From Chlorobiota bacterium (GTDB taxonomy: Bacteria; Bacteroidota; Ignavibacteria; OLB7), in assembly GCA_016710285.1 (NCBI GenBank), contig JADJXR010000001.1, positions 3,660,501-3,724,500 of the forward strand: DNA of 64,000 nt, given 5' to 3'. Shown here one piece after another: positions 59,484 to 64,000 of the stretch. Both the position numbers and the translations under genes were made by a program. The notes under the pieces were generated by a model, which worked only from the letters and a program-made list of their open reading frames with translations, did no database searches and was not told the DNA's origin. Positions within the stretch are counted from its first letter, which is position 1. Each line of letters begins with the position of its first letter.

Positions 59484-61109
59484 TTAGATCAGTTGATAGT
59501 TCGGGGTCCGCATGACGGTTTTCAGAAGCGAACGGAGTCGCGTTTCCTTCACCTGCTCGGAAGCCGATGCCCACTCGTAGGCGGGTTGCCCTTGCAGCAG
59601 TGCGTCGCGAAGTTTCCCCAACGTTTTTGGCGATGCCGGGTAGGCCAGCAGGTGCTCGGCGATGTCGGCGGTAAGCTGCTCGGGGTCGTCGGCAAAGCTG
59701 GCGAACTGCTTGGCGTAGGCCAGCACGTTCAGCTTGGTTGTGCCGTTGCGGTAGATTGGGCCGGTGAAGATCGGGTTCAGCATATCCACAATCGTCACGT
59801 CGGTTCCGTCAATCAGCGCGTCGGTGTCGGCGCGGCGTTGCGGAAGCGTGCTGGTGCTGATCCACGGGCGGTAGAACTGCCACCCCTGCACCCCGGGTGG
59901 GGCAAGCAGCTCCATCCCCAGTCGCGTTGCCCGAAGCTGAATGGCCTGCATCAAGTAGTCGAATTGGTCGCCGCCGATTACCGCCGTCCGCAATGCGCGC
60001 GCGGTCCCGACAAGGTGGTCCACCGGGCTTTTAATCTGCGCAGCGATGATCTCCGGATCGTAAAAATGCTGGCTTGTGAGAAGCGTCCGCAGCACCGTGG
60101 AAATCTCCCACCCGCTTTGCCGAAACGCTGCCGCCAACGGTGCAATAATCCCTTCTTCAACTTCGCTGCTGATGGGCGCAACCGGGGTTAGCGGCGAATC
60201 GGTGTAAACAAAGAAGCGATAGAGCTTGCGGATCACATACCGCGCGGTTTCCTCTTTCTCAAAAATGATGTCCAGCAGTGCCGCAAGCTCCGGCCCGCCG
60301 TTGATGTTCCCGGTGATGGTCTTTCCATACACCGTTTTGTTGGTGATGTCGTGGCCGGAAAGGATGTTGCAGACCACCCCCGCGTTGTGGTCGCCAAGCC
60401 AATCCCAGCCGGTTAGCGTCCGTGCGGCTTCCACAACGTCCTGCTGGGTGTAGTTTGGGTTCCCGTTGTTGTCGGCAATGCCGATTGTGAACAGCTCCTG
60501 AAGTTCGCGGGCGTAGTTTTCTTGCAGCCGGTAGTCCTTTTTGTTGAAGCGTCCATCAAGGAAATCCAGCATGGCCTTGTCAATCGTGACAAGCCGGACC
60601 AACTCCTTGAAGTTCCCCAACGCATGGCGGCGCAGCAGTTGGTTGTGCTGATAGACGAACCGCCCATCCTGCACCGCAGCTTCGTTGGTGGCAAAGTGGT
60701 TGTGCCAAAAAAGCGTCATCCGCTCGGTTAGGCTGATGCCGCTGTGCAGCATCAGCCCGCACCACCAGCGGCGCATCTCGTTGTAAAAAACGCCAGGGTT
60801 GATCCCCGCAAAATTCCACGGAACGATGTTCGCCTTCAGCCATTCGTTCACGAACCGAGGGGGGCCGGGAAGATTTTCCGCAGGGGTCAGCAACTGGTCC
60901 ACCACCCCGTTCATGGTGGATTCCGTGGCCGATTGCAGCTCCGGCACGGTTGGCGCAAGAACCGTCCGCCGAAGCAAATGCGCTGCGGTGGTGCGGTTCC
61001 AAGGGCCAGAGTAGGGAGCAAGGCTGGGAGGGGAAGAGGCAAGACCGCTACTTCCCGCTGATTGTTGGGAAGGCCGATGCAACCCGGTGAGGAACGTTCT
61101 TCGATCCAT
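59484..61109 (-). CDS. DUF1800 family protein
   Basis: Protein of 541 residues. The N-terminus MDRRTFLTGLHRPS has a twin-arginine-like motif, suggesting export, although no long hydrophobic segment follows. The DUF1800 domain runs from HLLRRTVLAPTVPELQSATE through WWCGLMLHSGISLTERMTLF, WHNHFATNEAAVQDGRFVYQ, GNFKELVRLVTIDKAMLDFL, NYARELQELFTIGIADNNGN and QQDVVEAARTLTGWDWLGDH to GVQGWQFYRPWISTSTLPQR. Function is unknown; DUF1800 genes are commonly next to DUF1501 genes. Here the pair is adjacent (22-bp gap). Upstream is the cysteine desulfurase on the same strand (30 bp). Confidence 0.92.
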   Translation of the reverse strand: MDRRTFLTGLHRPSQQSAGSSGLASSPPSLAPYSGPWNRTTAAHLLRRTVLAPTVPELQSATESTMNGVVDQLLTPAENLPGPPRFVNEWLKANIVPWNFAGINPGVFYNEMRRWWCGLMLHSGISLTERMTLFWHNHFATNEAAVQDGRFVYQHNQLLRRHALGNFKELVRLVTIDKAMLDFLDGRFNKKDYRLQENYARELQELFTIGIADNNGNPNYTQQDVVEAARTLTGWDWLGDHNAGVVCNILSGHDITNKTVYGKTITGNINGGPELAALLDIIFEKEETARYVIRKLYRFFVYTDSPLTPVAPISSEVEEGIIAPLAAAFRQSGWEISTVLRTLLTSQHFYDPEIIAAQIKSPVDHLVGTARALRTAVIGGDQFDYLMQAIQLRATRLGMELLAPPGVQGWQFYRPWISTSTLPQRRADTDALIDGTDVTIVDMLNPIFTGPIYRNGTTKLNVLAYAKQFASFADDPEQLTADIAEHLLAYPASPKTLGKLRDALLQGQPAYEWASASEQVKETRLRSLLKTVMRTPNYQLI

Positions 61110-61139
61110 AACGTTGGCAAGATAGGCGAAAGGAGTGCG

Positions 61140-62312
61140 TTAGGCAATGGGCGAAACCCCAGCGGCTTGCATCAAAATCTGCGCGGCCTGAAGAATCTGC
61201 TGCTTGGTGTTGAACCGCCCAACCCCAAACCGCACCGATGACCGCAGCTGGCCCGGCGTTAGCCCCATTGCCCGCAGGACGTGGCTTGGTTGGGGATTGG
61301 CCGAACTGCAAGCCGATCCGGTGGAGAACGCCACACCCCGCGCCGCGCCAATCAACGCAGCGGCTTCGGTTGCGGGGAAGCAGAGATTGAGGTTCCCGGG
61401 AAGGCGCAGCCCGGGGCTGGTGCGCGGGTCCGGACCGTTCACCCGAAGCCCGCCGATTTGGTTGGAGAGAAGCTCCAGCAGAAGGTCGCGCAGGGCTTGC
61501 GTTTCGGCTTGCTCGGTTGCCAGCCCCGCCGCCGCAATCCGGACCGCTTCGCCAAAGCCAACAATCCCCGGAACGTTTAGCGTGCCGGAACGGGACCCTT
61601 GTTCGTGGCCGCCGCCATGCAGCTGCGGCGCAATCTGGACCCGCGGACCCTTGCGGCGCACAAACAATGCCCCGCACCCTTTGGGGCCATACATTTTGTG
61701 GGCACTGAAGGAGGCAAGGTCAACGTTCAGCTCGTTCACATCGAACGGGATTTTTCCCAGCGTTTGGGTTGCGTCGGTGTGGAACAGGACGCGCCGTTGG
61801 CGGCAGGCCGCGCCAATCTCCTGAATCGGCTGAATCACCCCGGTCTCGTTGTTCCCGTGCATGATGCTTACCAGCACCGTCCGCTGGGTGAAGGCCGCTT
61901 GAAGCTCATCAAGGTTGATACGCCCTTCGGCATCCACCGGCAGATAGGTCACCGCCACGCCCCGTTGCTCCAGATAGCGGCACGTGTCCAGCACGGCGTT
62001 GTGTTCGGTGGCGGCGGTGATGATATGGTCCCCGATGCTGGCATACGCTTCGGCCACCCCTTTGATTGCCAGGTTGTCGGACTCCGTTGCCCCGGAAGTG
62101 AACACCACTTCCATCGGCTGCGCACCGATTGCTTCGGCAATCAGCTCCCGCGATTGCTTCACCGCAATCTCGGCCCTCCAGCCATAAGGGTGGGTGGTGC
62201 TTGCAGCGTTTCCAAACTGTTCGGTAAACCACGGGAGCATTGCCGCCAGCACGCGCGGGTCCACCGGGGTGGTGGCGTGGTTATCAAGGTAGATGGAGAT
62301 GGGCGAAGGCAT
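61140..62312 (-). CDS. cysteine desulfurase, IscS/NifS-like
   Basis: PLP-dependent enzyme of 390 residues that releases sulfur from cysteine as a persulfide, for Fe-S clusters or thiolated molecules. Opens IYLDNHATTPVDPRVLAAM; FGNAASTTHPYGWRAEIAV, VVFTSGATESDNLAIKGVAE and TAATEHNAVLDTC follow. PLP Lys in FSAHKMYGPKGCGALF; PHGGGHEQGSRSGTLNVPGI-type loop; active Cys in FSTGSACSSANPQPSHVLRA, with a long loop as in class I IscS. No iscU or other Fe-S assembly gene adjoins. miaB, an Fe-S enzyme, lies 1 kb away. Start at 62312 (MPSPISIYLDN). Confidence 0.93.
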   Translation of the reverse strand: MPSPISIYLDNHATTPVDPRVLAAMLPWFTEQFGNAASTTHPYGWRAEIAVKQSRELIAEAIGAQPMEVVFTSGATESDNLAIKGVAEAYASIGDHIITAATEHNAVLDTCRYLEQRGVAVTYLPVDAEGRINLDELQAAFTQRTVLVSIMHGNNETGVIQPIQEIGAACRQRRVLFHTDATQTLGKIPFDVNELNVDLASFSAHKMYGPKGCGALFVRRKGPRVQIAPQLHGGGHEQGSRSGTLNVPGIVGFGEAVRIAAAGLATEQAETQALRDLLLELLSNQIGGLRVNGPDPRTSPGLRLPGNLNLCFPATEAAALIGAARGVAFSTGSACSSANPQPSHVLRAMGLTPGQLRSSVRFGVGRFNTKQQILQAAQILMQAAGVSPIA

Positions 62313-62433
62313 GGAAGAACGATGGCGTGCGTGTGTGCGTGGATCGTTGTTGTTCATTACGCGATTGCCAGCCGGTGAAAGGCCATATCTGGCTATGTTT
62401 GCGGCGGTCTAACGTAGCATTTTCCACAGGTCC

Positions 62434-63216
62434 ATGAAGCAAGACGTTCCGCAAAATTACACCAAGCCCGATGCTGGTGTCCCGTATGTGTTGGTTGGGC
62501 TTACCGGCTCCATCGGCTCGGGGAAGTCGGCAGTGGGGAAGATACTGGAGGAGCACGGAATTCCGGTCCTGCAGGCCGATGCCATTGCCAAGGAGCTGAT
62601 GAACAACGACCCCGAGTTGCGCCAAGCAATCATCCAGCAGTTCGGCCCAATGGCCTACCGCGATGGGGAGTTGAATAAATCTTGGATTGCCGAGCAGATT
62701 TTCAGCAACCCCGCGCAGCGTGCGGCAATGAACAACCTTGTTCACCCGCGAACCATTGCCGAGCAAGGCCGCCGTGCGGTTGCGCTGGCCAACGCAGGGA
62801 AGCGGGTGGTGGTGTGCGAAGCCGCGCTGATGTACGAAAGCGGGGGGGTCGAGCGATTCGATTACATTGTGGTGGTGGATGCCAAACCGGAAATCCGCTA
62901 CCAACGCGCCGCGCTCCGCGACGCGGCATCGGTCCAGGAAATTCAGCGGCGCGACGCAGCGCAAATCCCAGCCGCAAAAAAAGTGGAGATGGCCGACTTC
63001 GTGATCCGCAACGATGGCACCGAGGCAGAGCTTCGCCGCAATGCCATGTTCATCATCATGCTGCTGCAAGGGCTTCCGCCACGGAGAGAGATGGAGTTGC
63101 CGGACGACCTTGATGAAGACCCGGACGATTCGGAGAACGACGGCATCGCGCCGCAGAATGACCCCTTGGCCAAACAGAGAAGGCCCCAGGGTAACGGGCT
63201 TCCCCCTGAATCGTAA
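62434..63216 (+). CDS. coaE: dephospho-CoA kinase with acidic tail
   Basis: Cytosolic P-loop kinase of 260 residues doing the last step of coenzyme A synthesis. P-loop GLTGSIGSGKSAVGK, then LEEHGIPVLQADAIAKELMN, LVHPRTIAEQGRRAVALANA, VVVCEAALMYESGGVERFDY and VVVDAKPEIRYQRAALRDAA, RRDAAQIPAAKKVEMADFVI and IRNDGTEAELRR are family-typical. A tail of about 45 residues after LLQGLPPRREMEL is rich in Asp/Glu (PDDLDEDPDDSENDG) and not part of the usual fold. Start at 62434; divergent from the cysteine desulfurase, with 121 bp between. The gap to miaB is 98 bp. Confidence 0.95.
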   Translation: MKQDVPQNYTKPDAGVPYVLVGLTGSIGSGKSAVGKILEEHGIPVLQADAIAKELMNNDPELRQAIIQQFGPMAYRDGELNKSWIAEQIFSNPAQRAAMNNLVHPRTIAEQGRRAVALANAGKRVVVCEAALMYESGGVERFDYIVVVDAKPEIRYQRAALRDAASVQEIQRRDAAQIPAAKKVEMADFVIRNDGTEAELRRNAMFIIMLLQGLPPRREMELPDDLDEDPDDSENDGIAPQNDPLAKQRRPQGNGLPPES

Positions 63217-63314
63217 CCGTTATTCAATAGCCAAATTCCACCTTGCCCAGCGCATGGCAATCCCAATAACTTCGCGCAGTATTTGTAAGAAGATAGCCGC
63301 ATCAACCGACCATT

Positions 63315-64000
63315 ATGACCGACGTGATGAACGAATCATTCCCCGAAACAACACCGCTGACGGTGCAATCGCCACTGCAACCGGAAACCGGAAGCCCAGC
63401 CGCTGGCCGGAAGGTGTATGTTGAAACCTACGGCTGCCAGATGAACGAAGCCGACACCGAGATTGTGCTGTCGCTGATGAACCGCGAGGGCTACCAGCCC
63501 ACCGACCGCATCGAGCACGCCGATGTCGTGTTCCTGAACACCTGCTCCGTTCGCGACAACGCCGAGCAGCGGATCCACGAACGATTGAGCCACATCGCTT
63601 TCCACAAAAAGAAAAAGCCGGAAATGGTGGTTGGGGTGCTTGGCTGCATGGCCGAACGCCTGCGCCGCAAGCTGATTCACGAAGGCTCCATTGTGGACGT
63701 GGTTGTTGGTCCCGATGAGTACCGCGCGTTGCCGGAGCTGGTAAGCGAGGCCCAGTTCGGAACCAAAGGCTTGGCCGTAAAACTGAGCCGCGTGGAAACC
63801 TACGACGACATCACCCCGCTCCGGACCGAGGGGATCTCCGCATGGCTTTCGGTGATGCGGGGGTGCGATAAGTTCTGCACCTTCTGCGTGGTTCCCTTCA
63901 CCCGTGGGCGCGAGCGGAGCCGTTCGCTGGAGTCAATCGTGAAGGAGGTGGAGGGATTGGCCGAGCATGGATTCCGCGAGGTGACGTTGCTGGGCCAGAA
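63315..64000 (+). CDS. miaB: tRNA 2-methylthio-N6-dimethylallyladenosine synthase, 3' truncated by window end
   Basis: Radical SAM methylthiotransferase that thiomethylates A37 of tRNAs; only the first 228 codons are in the window. The N-terminal UPF0004 domain has three cluster Cys: ETYGCQMNEADTEIVLSL, FLNTCSVRDNAEQRIHE and GVLGCMAERLRRKLI. The radical SAM CxxxCxxC motif is in VMRGCDKFCTFCVVPFTRGR. The start at 63315 is supported by the frame with MTDVMNESFP; a 30-residue variable leader precedes the conserved KVYVETYGCQMN. It is downstream of coaE on the same strand. Confidence 0.96.
   Translation, partial: MTDVMNESFPETTPLTVQSPLQPETGSPAAGRKVYVETYGCQMNEADTEIVLSLMNREGYQPTDRIEHADVVFLNTCSVRDNAEQRIHERLSHIAFHKKKKPEMVVGVLGCMAERLRRKLIHEGSIVDVVVGPDEYRALPELVSEAQFGTKGLAVKLSRVETYDDITPLRTEGISAWLSVMRGCDKFCTFCVVPFTRGRERSRSLESIVKEVEGLAEHGFREVTLLGQ

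Overview
The window looks like chromosomal DNA from a free-living bacterium of the Bacteroidota/Chlorobiota assemblage, possibly a Kapabacteria- or Ignavibacteria-like lineage. The support is several secreted proteins ending in type IX secretion (T9SS) C-terminal sorting domains (genes at 157, 1850, 6565 and 23132), many predicted lipoproteins, and moderately GC-rich coding DNA broken by AT-richer islands. The lineage is an inference; no rRNA or tRNA gene was recognised. About 57 protein genes are described. The last one, miaB, runs off the right end. Layout: 1-3.5 kb holds two tandem paralogues of a seven-repeat T9SS protein, the second frameshifted. 3.6-6.5 kb holds a glycosyltransferase, a tandem array of about 176-bp palindrome-rich repeats and a Nudix hydrolase. 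6.5-12.1 kb holds a frameshifted BNR-propeller T9SS protein, a peroxiredoxin-like protein, tpiA and hutH. 12.2-19.3 kb holds a pair of related exported proteins, a Rossmann-fold protein, rsgA, a GyrI-like protein divergent from a YjbQ protein, and a DUF1573 lipoprotein. 19.4-22.7 kb looks like a membrane-microdomain operon: CopD-like protein, His-rich NfeD, NfeD and flotillin. 22.7-27.6 kb is an accessory-looking stretch with three intergenic repeat clusters, an AT-rich T9SS protein, a class D beta-lactamase and a DUF4143 ATPase. 27.6-36.5 kb holds a peptidoglycan amidase, a YajQ protein, an ATP-grasp plus YbdK-type ligase pair, a FloA flotillin, a long-form RmlA, dihydroorotase and an RluE-like pseudouridine synthase. 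36.6-46.2 kb holds an M16 peptidase pair, pdxA, fbp, a universal stress protein, an M24 peptidase and a TPR protein. 46.3-50.1 kb holds a small unknown protein, a GNAT-DUF952 fusion, an orphan ABC binding lipoprotein, a glutaredoxin-like protein and lgt. 50.2-53.1 kb holds larE-larB and a PTPS-folE pair. 53.6-64 kb holds an aldehyde dehydrogenase, a pirin, hmgA, a DUF1501/DUF1800 pair, a cysteine desulfurase, coaE and miaB. Short overlaps or small gaps suggest these operons: the two exported proteins at 12.3-13.7 kb, flotillin-NfeD, usp-fbp-pdxA, larE-larB, PTPS-folE and DUF1800-DUF1501. The most unusual content is not a gene. It is a family of modular intergenic palindromes at nine or more places, with a shared 13-nt core, alternative stems and apparently compensatory base changes. 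Two copies seem to run into the 3' ends of genes. No transposase, CRISPR array, prophage or complete defence system was seen. The best novelty candidates are the palindrome family, the His-rich NfeD-flotillin operon and the ATP-grasp/YbdK pair.
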